Below, piece after piece: positions 9,531-18,004 of a DNA stretch of 64,000 nucleotides. Each line of letters begins with the position of its first letter. The first letter of the stretch is position 1. The stretch comes from Amorphus orientalis (lineage in GTDB: Bacteria; Pseudomonadota; Alphaproteobacteria; Rhizobiales; Amorphaceae). The stretch lies in NCBI RefSeq assembly GCF_030814015.1, contig NZ_JAUSUL010000002.1:1054001-1118000 (forward strand). The letters are read 5' to 3'. The position numbers were made by a program, and so were the translations under genes. The notes beneath the pieces are model-generated. The model did no database searches. It was not told where the DNA came from and saw only the letters and a list, made by a program, of their open reading frames with translations.

Positions 9531-11198
9531 TCAGGCGGCCTGTCGGCGCACCGTGGCAACGCGGAACCTGTTGGCGACGAAGGCGGCGTCGGTCAGGCTG
9601 GCAGTGCCTGCCGGGTTCGCCCCCGACACATGAAAATCGGAAAACGCGGCCGACTGGTTCACCAGGATCTGGCCGGTCAAATTCTCCGAGAGCGGCGCGC
9701 CGGCCTCCGCGAAGGCCTCCTCCGCCGCGGCAAGCTGGCCATCGTCGGTCGAATAGATCGACGCCGTGATGGCACCCTTGGTCTTCGCGGCTCCAGCCGC
9801 ACGCCTGATCGCGTCCGGCCCGTCCGTGGCGGCAATCACAAAGGCGATCGGCCCGAAGCGCTCTTCCAGATAGGCCGCCTCGTCGCCCGCATCGAGCTGC
9901 ACCAGAAGCGGTGTCGCCGTGCGCGCGCCTTCCGGAACGGAGTCGCCCGTCACCGGCGCCGACTCGTGCACCACCCGGCCGAACCCGCGGGCCGCCTCAA
10001 TGCGCTTCAGCGTGTCCGGGTTCTGGACGGCGCCCAGGATCCCCATGGCGCGGTCCGGATCCCCGAGCAGCTTCGCAAGCGACTTGCCGATCCCCTCGGC
10101 CACCTCGTCCACGCTCTTGTGACCCTCGTCGGTCTCGATCCCGTCCCTGGGCACGAACACGTTCTGCGGCGCCGTGCACATCTGGCCCGAATAGAGCGAG
10201 AGCGAGAAGGCGATGTTGCCGCACATGCCCTTGAAGGAATCCGTCGACAGCGCGACCACCGAATTGACGCCGGTCTCCTCGGTGTAGACCAGCTTGCCAG
10301 CCGCGTTCTGGCGGATCCAGTCGCCGAACGTCCGCGAGCCGGTGAAATCGATGATCCCGATCTCCGGATGCGCCACCAGCTCCTTGGTGATCGGGGCGTC
10401 GGGCTCGTCCGGCGCCAGCAGCGCCACGTTCGGATCAAAGCCTTGTTCGGCAAGGACTTCGCGGGTGATCTTCACGGTCAGCGCGAGCGGCAGGATCGCC
10501 ATCGGGTGCGGCTTGACGATGACGGCGTTGCCGGTCGCCAGATCCGCAAAATAGGCCGAATAGGAGTTCCAGTTCGGGAAGGTCGCGCAGCCGATCACCA
10601 GACCGATCCCGCGCGGGATCACCTTGAAGGTCTTGTCCAGCACCGCCGGCGGATTTTTGCCCTGGGGCTTCTCCCAGCGAACGGCCCCGGGGATCTTCGA
10701 CATCTCCTCGTAGGCATAGGCCACCGCTTCGAGGCCGCGGTCCTGGGCGTGCGGGCCGCCGGCCTGGAACGCCATCATCCACGCCTGCCCGGACGTGTGC
10801 ATGACCGCGCTCGCCATCGCGAACGACTGCCGGTTGATACGGGCGAGCACCTCGAGGCAGACGCCGACACGGGTCTCGACGGACGCCTGCGCCCAGGCCT
10901 TGCCGGCCGTCTTGGCTGCACTCACCAGCTGATCGACGTCGACCGCCGGATAGGTCGTGCCGAGCTTGAAGCCGTACGGGCTCTCTTCCTTGCCGACGCG
11001 CTTGCCCGTGGTCGGCTGGTCCAGGTCGAACGGGGCGTCCAGCATCGCCTTGAAGGCGGCCTCGCCGTCGGCCTTCGCCGTCTCGCCGTAGATCTTGCCG
11101 GACGGCATCTCCGGATAGGGCGACCAGTAGCCGCGCGTGTGGGCGGCCTCGACGGCCTGTTTCAGGGTTTCGCGGTGGCGGTCGAACAGCTCCGACAT
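9531..11198 (-). CDS. paaN: Phenylacetate degradation aldehyde dehydrogenase-like protein PaaN
   Basis: This 555-residue aldehyde dehydrogenase superfamily protein resembles PaaN, which stands in for the dehydrogenase half of the PaaZ ring-opening enzyme that oxidises the 3-oxo-5,6-dehydrosuberyl-CoA semialdehyde. It begins SELFDRHRETLKQAVEAAHTRGYW, typical of PaaN, and has the NAD-binding GSRTFGDWI segment. The Cys region is LYSGQMCTAPQNVFVP near residue 335-350. It lacks a MaoC hydratase domain, so the ring-opening hydratase must be elsewhere. GGGAGAGA precedes the ATG. It is divergent from paaG and heads the paaN-livKHMGF run. Confidence 0.88.
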   Translation of the reverse strand: MSELFDRHRETLKQAVEAAHTRGYWSPYPEMPSGKIYGETAKADGEAAFKAMLDAPFDLDQPTTGKRVGKEESPYGFKLGTTYPAVDVDQLVSAAKTAGKAWAQASVETRVGVCLEVLARINRQSFAMASAVMHTSGQAWMMAFQAGGPHAQDRGLEAVAYAYEEMSKIPGAVRWEKPQGKNPPAVLDKTFKVIPRGIGLVIGCATFPNWNSYSAYFADLATGNAVIVKPHPMAILPLALTVKITREVLAEQGFDPNVALLAPDEPDAPITKELVAHPEIGIIDFTGSRTFGDWIRQNAAGKLVYTEETGVNSVVALSTDSFKGMCGNIAFSLSLYSGQMCTAPQNVFVPRDGIETDEGHKSVDEVAEGIGKSLAKLLGDPDRAMGILGAVQNPDTLKRIEAARGFGRVVHESAPVTGDSVPEGARTATPLLVQLDAGDEAAYLEERFGPIAFVIAATDGPDAIRRAAGAAKTKGAITASIYSTDDGQLAAAEEAFAEAGAPLSENLTGQILVNQSAAFSDFHVSGANPAGTASLTDAAFVANRFRVATVRRQAA

Positions 11199-11302
11199 AT
11201 CTCTCTCCCTGTGCCGCCGGCCTGGTGCGGCGGCGATCTTTCAGCCCGTCCGTCGCCTATGCGAACGCGTTGACAGGCCTGCTTTTCGCTCATACTAATT
11301 GA

Positions 11303-11322
11303 TTAACCGTCCGGTCAGTCAA
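11303..11322. promoter_or_regulatory. Putative PaaR (TetR) operator in the paaN/paaG divergent region
   Basis: The imperfect palindrome TTAACCGTCCGGTCAGTCAA is centred on CCGG; 14 of 20 positions are symmetric. It resembles the CCGG-centred operators (ACCGACCGGTCGGT-like) that I recall for TetR-type PaaR regulators. On the minus strand its edge is TTGACT, a good -35 for paaN. A -10-like TAGTAT lies 19 bp downstream, or ATTAGT 17 bp downstream. Binding here would block paaN-liv transcription and could also affect paaG. The TetR gene at 14110 is the obvious candidate regulator. Confidence 0.6.
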
Positions 11323-11412
11323 GCCCTGATTTCGGACGAAAGAGCGGTAAGGGCGATCCGCGTGATAAGGGGATCGCATCGACAACCGCCGACATGATTG
11401 GGAGAGAATGCC

Positions 11413-12210
11413 ATGGCCGAGACTCCGGTTCTCACCGAAGTGCGCGAGGGCTACCGGCTGGTCACGCTGAACCGCCCGGACAAGCTCAATTCCTTCAACG
11501 AAGCGATGCACCAGGCGCTCGCCGACGCCCTCGACGAGGCGCGGGCCGACACCGATTGTCGCGCGCTGGTGCTCACCGGCGCCGGGCGCGGCTTCTGTGC
11601 CGGCCAGGATCTCTCCGACCGGGTGCGGCCGGAAGGGGGCGAGGCCCCGGATCTCGGCCAGACCATCGAGACCTGGTACAATCCGCTGATCCGCAAGCTG
11701 CACGACCTCCCCTTCCCGGTGATCGCGGCGGTCAACGGAACGGCTGCCGGCGCCGGCGCCAACATCGCGCTCAACTGCGACATCGTTCTCGCCGCCCGCT
11801 CCGCCAAGTTCATCCAGGCGTTCGCCAAGATCGGCCTGGTGCCGGATTCCGGCGGCACCTGGATCCTGCCGCGCCTTATCGGACTGGCCCGCGCCAAGGC
11901 GATCTGCCTCACCGCCGAGCCGGTCCCGGCCGAAACGGCCGAAGCCTGGGGCATGATCTACCGGGCGGTCGACGACGACGCCCTGATGGACGACGCGACC
12001 AAGCTCGCCGCCCAGTTCGGCAAGGCGCCGACGGAAGGCCTGGTCCGCCAGCGCACCCTTCTCGACGCCTCGCTCGACAACGACCTCGCCACCCAGCTCG
12101 ACCTGGAACGCGACACCCAGCGCGCGGCCGGCCGTCACCCGGACTATGCCGAGGGCGTGCGCGCGTTCATGGAGAAGCGGCCGCCGGCCTTTGCCGGCCG
12201 CAAGGGCTGA
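11413..12210 (+). CDS. paaG: Epoxyphenylacetyl-CoA isomerase PaaG (enoyl-CoA hydratase family)
   Basis: PaaG converts ring-1,2-epoxyphenylacetyl-CoA to the oxepin form and also isomerises a later double bond in phenylacetate catabolism. The 265-residue crotonase-fold protein shows LVLTGAGRGFCAGQDLSDR near residue 50-68. The oxyanion-hole and catalytic loop segments are VIAAVNGTAAGAGANIALNCDIVLAA and FAKIGLVPDSGGTWILPRLIG, where the Asp in PDSGG is the PaaG-type catalytic acid. The ATG at 11413 has GGGAGA 7 bp upstream and is preferred to an upstream TTG. It is followed 9 bp later by paaI. Confidence 0.93.
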   Translation: MAETPVLTEVREGYRLVTLNRPDKLNSFNEAMHQALADALDEARADTDCRALVLTGAGRGFCAGQDLSDRVRPEGGEAPDLGQTIETWYNPLIRKLHDLPFPVIAAVNGTAAGAGANIALNCDIVLAARSAKFIQAFAKIGLVPDSGGTWILPRLIGLARAKAICLTAEPVPAETAEAWGMIYRAVDDDALMDDATKLAAQFGKAPTEGLVRQRTLLDASLDNDLATQLDLERDTQRAAGRHPDYAEGVRAFMEKRPPAFAGRKG

Positions 12211-12219
12211 GGCACGGCC

Positions 12220-12666
12220 ATGAACGCCCAGGACATCGCCCGCGCCTGCGCCGACGCCATGTGGGCCGAGGACAAGGCCTCCCGAGGTCAGGGCATGGAG
12301 CTGGTCTCCGTCGCCCCCGGCAAGGCGGAGCTGACCATGCCGGTGCAGGACCACATGGTGAACGGCCACGCCATCTGCCACGGCGGCTTCATCTTCGCGC
12401 TTGCCGATTCCGCCTTTGCCTTCTCCTGCAACACCTACAATCAGCGCACCGTCGCCCAGATGTGCTCGATCAGCTTCGTGAAGGCAGCGAAGCTCGGTGA
12501 CCTTCTCACCGCCCGCGCCGAGGAGCGCTGGCGGGAGGGCCGCTCCGGCATCTACGACATCACGGTGGTCGATCAGACCGGCAGCACGATTGCGGAATTC
12601 CGGGGCCAGTCCCGAACCATCTCGGGCACGCTGCTCGACGAGGACACCCGGCCCCCGAGCCCCTGA
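12220..12666 (+). CDS. paaI: Hydroxyphenylacetyl-CoA thioesterase PaaI
   Basis: This 148-residue single hotdog-domain thioesterase hydrolyses hydroxyphenylacetyl-CoA and other dead-end CoA esters of the phenylacetate pathway, recycling CoA. It has the PaaI signature VNGHAICHGGFIFALADSAFAFSCN near residue 47-71, with the catalytic Asp in ADSAFA. It also has the YDITVVDQTGSTIAEFRGQSRTI strand region. It lies between paaG and paaK with short gaps, so the three form an operon. Confidence 0.93.
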   Translation: MNAQDIARACADAMWAEDKASRGQGMELVSVAPGKAELTMPVQDHMVNGHAICHGGFIFALADSAFAFSCNTYNQRTVAQMCSISFVKAAKLGDLLTARAEERWREGRSGIYDITVVDQTGSTIAEFRGQSRTISGTLLDEDTRPPSP

Positions 12667-12746
12667 AAAACATCGTCGTCTCGCCCGCCGACCGGATGCC
12701 GGCGCCGATAGACCGGCACCTTCGGCGGGCGCCAAGGAGGAACGCC

Positions 12747-14057
12747 ATGCTCGACCTGAGCCCCACCCGGGACATTCTCGATCCGATCGAAGTCGCCTCC
12801 CGCGACGAGATTGCCGCGCTTCAGCTCGAGCGCCTGAAATGGTCGCTCAGCCATGCCTATGAGAACGTGCCCCACTACCGGAAATCCTTCGATGCGGCCG
12901 GCGTCCATCCGGATGACCTGACCTCGCTCGAAGACCTCGCGAAATTCCCGTTCACGACGAAGCAGGACCTCCGCGACAATTACCCGTTCGGCATGTTCGC
13001 CGTCCCGCGGGAAAAGGTGGCGCGCGTCCACGCCTCGTCGGGCACCACTGGCAAGCCGACCGTGGTCGGCTACACCAAGCATGACATCGAGGTCTGGTCG
13101 GAAGTCGTCGCCAGGTCGATCCGGGCATCCGGCGGCCGGCCGGGCATGATCGTCCATGTCTCCTACGGCTACGGCCTGTTCACCGGCGGCCTCGGCGCCC
13201 ACTACGGCGCCGAAAAGCTCGGCTGCACCGTGGTGCCGATCTCCGGCGGCATGACGGAACGGCAGGTCCAGCTGATCGAGGACTTCAAGCCCGACATCAT
13301 CATGGTCACGCCCTCCTACATGCTGGCGATCCTGGACGAGTTCCGCCATCGCGGCATCGATCCGGCGACGACCTCGCTGAAGGTCGGCATCTTCGGCGCC
13401 GAACCCTGGACCAACTCGGTCCGCCAGGAGATCGAATCGGCCTTCGACATCCATGCCGTCGACATCTACGGCCTGTCGGAGGTGATGGGTCCGGGCGTCG
13501 CCAACGAGTGCGTCGAGACCAAGGACGGCCTGCACATCTGGGAGGATCATTTCTATCCGGAAGTGATCAACCAGGAGACCGGGATGCCGGTCGCCGACGG
13601 CGAAGTCGGCGAACTGGTCTTCACCTCGCTCACCAAGGAAGCGCTGCCGATCATCCGCTACCGGACCCGCGACCTGACCCGGCTTCTGCCGGGCACCGCC
13701 CGCACCATGCGGCGGATGGAAAAGGTCACCGGGCGGTCCGACGACATGCTGATCATCCGCGGCGTCAACGTGTTCCCGACCCAGGTGGAAGAACAGCTTT
13801 TGCGCTGCAGCGGGCTTGCCCCCCACTACGTGATCGAAGTAACCCGTGAGGGTCGCATGGACGAGGTCACCGTTCATGTGGAAGCCCGCGAGGGCCTGGC
13901 CGACGAGGCAAGCCGTGCCGCCCAGGCGGCCGAGCTGAAGGCCCACATCAAGAACAACATCGGCGTATCGACGCGGATTGTGGTTGCCGACCCGGGTGGC
14001 GTGGAACGGTCCATGGGCAAGGCGCAGCGCGTCATCGACCGGCGGCCGAAAGGCTGA
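12747..14057 (+). CDS. paaK: Phenylacetate-CoA ligase PaaK
   Basis: PaaK activates phenylacetate to phenylacetyl-CoA with ATP, the entry step of the pathway. The 436-residue adenylate-forming enzyme has the P-loop-like motif ASSGTTGKPTVVGYT near residue 92-106. It also has the YGLSEVMGPGVANEC motif that binds the adenylate near 233-247, and the C-terminal hinge GRSDDMLIIRGVNVFPTQVEEQLL. AAGGAGG lies 6 bp before the ATG at 12747; an upstream in-frame ATG at 12696 lacks this. It is followed by the TetR gene 52 bp later. Confidence 0.95.
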   Translation: MLDLSPTRDILDPIEVASRDEIAALQLERLKWSLSHAYENVPHYRKSFDAAGVHPDDLTSLEDLAKFPFTTKQDLRDNYPFGMFAVPREKVARVHASSGTTGKPTVVGYTKHDIEVWSEVVARSIRASGGRPGMIVHVSYGYGLFTGGLGAHYGAEKLGCTVVPISGGMTERQVQLIEDFKPDIIMVTPSYMLAILDEFRHRGIDPATTSLKVGIFGAEPWTNSVRQEIESAFDIHAVDIYGLSEVMGPGVANECVETKDGLHIWEDHFYPEVINQETGMPVADGEVGELVFTSLTKEALPIIRYRTRDLTRLLPGTARTMRRMEKVTGRSDDMLIIRGVNVFPTQVEEQLLRCSGLAPHYVIEVTREGRMDEVTVHVEAREGLADEASRAAQAAELKAHIKNNIGVSTRIVVADPGGVERSMGKAQRVIDRRPKG

Positions 14058-14109
14058 AACGGCGCGAGGGGCACAAGCCGCCCCGCGCGCGAGGTGAAGG
14101 AAGGTTCGA

Positions 14110-14724
14110 ATGGCCCGCCCGCGCGCGGTCGATTACGACGACAAACGCAAGGCAATCCTTTCGGCGGCGGCCCACGCCTTCGCCGAGACCGGCTTCGACG
14201 GCGCGTCGATGAGCCAGATCGCGCTTGCCTGCGGCGTCTCCAAGGCCCTGCTCTACCACTACTACACCAACAAGGAGCAGCTCCTCTTCGACGTCATCGA
14301 GGCGCATCTGGAGGATCTGGTGGCCGCCGTCGAGGCGGTGCCCGCCGATCTCGGACCCACCGAGCGGCTGGTCCTCTTGTGCACGGCGATCCTGGAGGCC
14401 TACCGGGATGCCGACGCGGAGCACAAGGTGCAGATCAACAATCTGAGCCGGCTTCCCGCCGACAAGCAGGACCGATTGAAGGAGATGGAACGCCGGCTCG
14501 TCGACGTCTTCGCCGAAGCGATCGCCCATGCCAACCCGGACCTGCGCCGCGACCCCCGACTCCTCAAGCCGGTCACCATGTCCCTGTTCGGCATGCTCAA
14601 CTGGCACTATCTCTGGTTCCGGCCGGGCGGTCCGATCAGCCGGCAGGACTATGCCGCCCTCGTCGCGCGCATGATCGTCACCGGCACCAACTCCCTGGAC
14701 GAGGTCCTGTCCGAACGCGGTTGA
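14110..14724 (+). CDS. TetR/AcrR regulator, probable PaaR
   Basis: This 204-residue protein has an N-terminal TetR helix-turn-helix: AILSAAAHAFAETGFDGASMSQIALACGVSKALLYHYYTNKEQLL, residues 15-59. An all-helical ligand domain ends in LFGMLNWHYLWFRPGGPISRQDYA, a C-terminal segment seen in TetR proteins next to paa genes. AAGGAAGG lies 5 bp before the start. Its place at the end of paaGIK and the CCGG-centred operator in the paaN/paaG spacer suggest a repressor released by phenylacetyl-CoA. The family is certain; the name PaaR is inferred from context. Confidence 0.85.
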   Translation: MARPRAVDYDDKRKAILSAAAHAFAETGFDGASMSQIALACGVSKALLYHYYTNKEQLLFDVIEAHLEDLVAAVEAVPADLGPTERLVLLCTAILEAYRDADAEHKVQINNLSRLPADKQDRLKEMERRLVDVFAEAIAHANPDLRRDPRLLKPVTMSLFGMLNWHYLWFRPGGPISRQDYAALVARMIVTGTNSLDEVLSERG

Positions 14725-14912
14725 GACCGCCCACCGCCTTGCACCCGGTGCCGCGGCGTGTCAGCACGGCGCGCTTCCCGGAGCCTGTTCCGCGCCGATG
14801 ACGACATCCGGGCGACAGGAAACGGCGCCGGATTCGATATTTTTGAACATGTCCCGTTTCGGCGCGCCTGCCGCGGCCGAACGGAACGCGTTCCAGTGAG
14901 ACGCCCGACCCG

Positions 14913-15593
14913 ATGAAACTCATCCTCTTCGATTGCGACGGAACCCTCGTCGACAGCCAGCACATCATCGTCGCCGCGATGGAGCGCGCATTCGACGCCG
15001 AAGGCTTCCCGGCCCCCGAGCGCACCGCGATCCTGGGCATCATCGGGCTCTCCCTGCCCCAGGCGGTCGGCGCCCTGGTCGGCGCCGAGCACGTCGGCGA
15101 GGTTCCACGCGTGGTGGAAGCCTACAAGAACTCCTTTCGCGACCTGCGCGCGGACGCCGCCCATCACGAGCCGCTCTTTCCCGGCATCGAGGCACTGCTG
15201 CACGATCTCCACCGCGCCGACGACCTCCTGCTCGGCATAGTCACCGGCAAGTCCCGCCGCGGCGTCGACATGGTCTTGAAGCGGTTCGAGCTCGAAGGCC
15301 GGTTCGCCACGATCCAGACCGCCGACGACGCCCCGTCCAAGCCGCATCCCGGGATGGTCGAACAGGCGCTCGCCGAAACCGGTGCGGAGCGGCAGGCGAC
15401 CGTCGTCATCGGCGACACCAGCTTCGACATGCAGATGGCCAAGTCCGCCGGTGTCACGGCGATCGGGGTCGGCTGGGGCTATCATCCCGTCGAAGCGCTT
15501 GTGGCGGCGGGATGCGATCATATGTGCAGCAACGTGGATTCCCTTCGGGCCGCAATCGCCGACACGGTCGGCTGGACAAGGAGCGACGGATGA
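14913..15593 (+). CDS. HAD-superfamily phosphatase (Gph-like)
   Basis: This 226-residue HAD hydrolase has motif I LFDCDGTLVDS (nucleophile Asp7, acid/base Asp9), motif II IVTGKS near residue 109 and motif IV VIGDTSFDMQMAKSAG near 166-181. An alpha-helical cap lies between motifs I and II, as in phosphoglycolate phosphatases and PPase-type HADs. The physiological substrate cannot be told from sequence. It overlaps the ATP12 gene by an ATGA, so the two are translationally coupled, a pairing I recall as common in related bacteria. Confidence 0.88.
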   Translation: MKLILFDCDGTLVDSQHIIVAAMERAFDAEGFPAPERTAILGIIGLSLPQAVGALVGAEHVGEVPRVVEAYKNSFRDLRADAAHHEPLFPGIEALLHDLHRADDLLLGIVTGKSRRGVDMVLKRFELEGRFATIQTADDAPSKPHPGMVEQALAETGAERQATVVIGDTSFDMQMAKSAGVTAIGVGWGYHPVEALVAAGCDHMCSNVDSLRAAIADTVGWTRSDG

Positions 15594-16381
15594 CGAGCGG
15601 CAACGATTTCGGCGCCCACAGCGTTTTCGGCGCCCACGAGGAGACCGACCCGGTCCGCCGGGCGCAGACCATGATGCGGCCGGAGCTTCCCAAGCGGTTC
15701 TACGACCGGGCGGAAGCCAGCACCGCGGACGCCGGCTTCTCCATCACCCTCGACGGCCGGCCGGTGCGCACCCCCGGCGGGAAGCTCCTGACCGTTGCCG
15801 ATTCGCGGATCGCCGCGGCGGTCGCCGGCGAATGGGACGCCCAGGAGGACCGCATCGATCCCGACCGGATGCCCCTCACCCGGCTTCTGAACAGCGCCCT
15901 GGACGGCGTCGATCCGGCCCGCGAGGCGGTCGCCGACGACATCGCCGGCTACGCGGAAACCGATCTCCTGTGCTACCGCGCCTCCGGCCCCGACGGTCTG
16001 GTCGAGCGCCAGAAGGAGATCTGGGACCCGATCCTCGGCTGGGCGGAGCGCGAACTCGGCGCCCGGTTCATCCTGGCCGAGGGCGTCATGCCGGTGGCCC
16101 AGGCCCCGGAAGCGATCGGCGCCGTGAAGGCCCTGCTTCCGCGGGACGAGGCGCTGCCGCTCACCGCGCTGCACTCCATGACGACACTGACCGGCTCGGT
16201 CCTGATCGCGCTGGCCGTCTACCGGGACCGGCTCAGCGTCGACGATGCCTGGACGGCTGCCCACGTCGACGAGGACTGGAACATCCAGCTGTGGGGTGCC
16301 GATGCCGAGGCGATGCGCCGCCGCGAGCGCCGCGAGCGCGAAATGCGGGCCGCCGCCTTCGTCGCCACAACTCGGCGCTGA
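15590..16381 (+). CDS. ATP12-family F1-ATPase assembly chaperone
   Basis: This 263-residue protein is related to mitochondrial Atp12, which binds the free F1 alpha subunit and prevents its aggregation before ATP synthase assembly. The landmark segments are PKRFYDRAEASTADAGFSITLDGRPVRTPGGKLLTV near residue 31-66, ETDLLCYRASGPDGLVERQKEIWDPILGW, and the C-terminal VDEDWNIQLWGADAEAMRRRERRERE. It is essentially limited to alphaproteobacteria and mitochondria, which supports the taxonomic call. The start overlaps the upstream HAD stop by 4 bp. Confidence 0.92.
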   Translation: MTSGNDFGAHSVFGAHEETDPVRRAQTMMRPELPKRFYDRAEASTADAGFSITLDGRPVRTPGGKLLTVADSRIAAAVAGEWDAQEDRIDPDRMPLTRLLNSALDGVDPAREAVADDIAGYAETDLLCYRASGPDGLVERQKEIWDPILGWAERELGARFILAEGVMPVAQAPEAIGAVKALLPRDEALPLTALHSMTTLTGSVLIALAVYRDRLSVDDAWTAAHVDEDWNIQLWGADAEAMRRRERREREMRAAAFVATTRR

Positions 16382-16714
16382 CCTCCACATTTCGGCCCGT
16401 TTGGCGGGGTTTGCTCCACGCGCCGGCCGAAAGTCCGGACCGGCGGTGACAGGGACACGCCGGAGCGAAAAGCCTTAGAAAAGCCTGGTGTCTCCGGCTG
16501 GCATCGCCCGTCCGGATGCGCTAAGCCACATTACAAATTCGGGGGCAAACCGGGCCGGCAATCTTCGCCGGCCTCGACGATGGCGTACCGGATGCGCAAC
16601 ACTGGATGGTGCGGTCGCAATCGTCGCCGCGCCGTAAACGATGAACCGGCATGATCGGTGTCCGGACGGCTCAAATCCGCCCGGCCCCGAACTCCGCATG
16701 AACAGGTAGTGGGT
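16382..16714. other. Intergenic region upstream of sqdB
   Basis: This 333-bp spacer has no coding signal. It contains an inverted repeat GCCGGAG (16459-16465) / CTCCGGC (16492-16498). The intervening 26 nt carry a direct repeat AAAAGCCT at 16468-16475 and 16479-16486, that is, with an 11-bp period. This could be a regulator site or a weak 3' hairpin of the ATP12 operon. No T-run follows, and no promoter could be assigned for sqdB with confidence. Confidence 0.45.
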
Positions 16715-17908
16715 ATGGCGAAGGTAATTGTCCTTGGTGGCGACGGGTTTTGCGGCTGGCCGACGAGCCTTCATCTGTCGAAGCGCGGCCATGACGTCGT
16801 GATCGTGGACAACCTGTCGCGTCGCAAGATCGACGTCGAGCTCGAGGTCGAATCGCTGACCCCGATCCGGCCGCTGGGCGAGCGGCTCAAGGTCTGGAAA
16901 GAGCTGACCGGCAAGGAGATCCCCTACCACTCCTTCACCGTCGGCGAGCACTACCACCGGCTTCTGACCCTGCTGCAGACCGAAAAGCCCGACGTGGTCA
17001 TCCACTTCGCGGAGCAGCGGGCGGCGCCATACTCCATGAAGACGCCGCGCCACAAGCGCTACACGGTCTCCAACAACCTGACCGCCACCCACGACGTGCT
17101 GTGCGCCATCGTGGAGTCCGGCCTCGACATCCACCTGGTCCATCTCGGGACCATGGGCGTCTACGGCTACGGCACCGCCGGCATGAAGATCCCGGAGGGC
17201 TATCTCCAGATCAAGATCGACACCGGCGAGGACCTGATCGATCACGAGATCCTGTATCCGGCCAATCCCGGCTCGATCTACCACATGACGAAGACCCAGG
17301 ATCAGCTCTTCTTCCACTATTACAACAAGAACGACGGGGTGAAGATCACCGACCTGCATCAGGGCATCGTCTGGGGCACGCAGACCGACGAGACCTCGAT
17401 GGACGAGCGGCTGATCAACCGGTTCGACTATGACGGCGACTACGGCACGGTGCTGAACCGGTTCCTGATGCAGGCGGCGATCGGCTATCCGCTGACGGTC
17501 CACGGCACCGGCGGCCAGACCCGCGCCTTCATCAACATCCGCGACACCTGCAAGTGCATCGAGCTGGCGATCGACAATCCGCCCCAGGCCGGCGAGCGGG
17601 TGAACATCCTGAACCAGATGACCGAGACCCACCGCATCCGGACGCTCGCGGAAATGATCTCCGAGATGACCGGCGTGTCGATCGAGTATCTGCCCAACCC
17701 GCGCAACGAGGCGGACGAGAACGACCTCCACGTCGCCAACGACCGCTTCCTCGGGATGGGCCTGTCGCCGATCACGCTCCAGGCAGGTCTGATGGAGGAA
17801 GTCACCAACATCGCCCGCAGCTACGCCGACCGCTGCGACCGCAACAAGATTCCCTGCATTTCCAACTGGCGCACGGCGCCGAAGACCGCATATCCGAAGG
17901 CGGTGTGA
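16715..17908 (+). CDS. sqdB: UDP-sulfoquinovose synthase (SqdB family)
   Basis: SqdB makes UDP-sulfoquinovose from UDP-glucose and sulfite, the head-group donor for the sulfolipid SQDG. The 397-residue short-chain dehydrogenase/epimerase has the NAD-binding GGDGFCGWPTSLHLSKRGHDV and the SqdB-specific VIHFAEQRAAPYSM. It also has HLGTMGVYG (Thr146), the YHMTK catalytic pair (Tyr189, Lys193) and GTGGQTRAFINIRDTCKCIELA. The position that is often Glu in plant SQD1 (TMGEY) is Val149 here. No SQDG glycosyltransferase gene lies nearby, so the partner must be elsewhere or the product is used differently. The ATG at 16715 matches the start of the Rossmann motif. Confidence 0.87.
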   Translation: MAKVIVLGGDGFCGWPTSLHLSKRGHDVVIVDNLSRRKIDVELEVESLTPIRPLGERLKVWKELTGKEIPYHSFTVGEHYHRLLTLLQTEKPDVVIHFAEQRAAPYSMKTPRHKRYTVSNNLTATHDVLCAIVESGLDIHLVHLGTMGVYGYGTAGMKIPEGYLQIKIDTGEDLIDHEILYPANPGSIYHMTKTQDQLFFHYYNKNDGVKITDLHQGIVWGTQTDETSMDERLINRFDYDGDYGTVLNRFLMQAAIGYPLTVHGTGGQTRAFINIRDTCKCIELAIDNPPQAGERVNILNQMTETHRIRTLAEMISEMTGVSIEYLPNPRNEADENDLHVANDRFLGMGLSPITLQAGLMEEVTNIARSYADRCDRNKIPCISNWRTAPKTAYPKAV

Positions 17909-18004
17909 GGCAGGCCCGGCGGACGGCGCCCGCCCGGCCGCGTTGCCGCTGATCGTCTGATCGGGGCGCCTCTCCCGGGCGCTCCCCTGCCGGGTCGGGT
18001 GAGA

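Noticed and set aside
8160-11273. Plus-strand open frame of over 1000 codons
   Set aside because: It runs antisense across livK and paaN, has no recognisable domain, and is Arg/His/Gly rich as expected for the complement of GC-rich genes.
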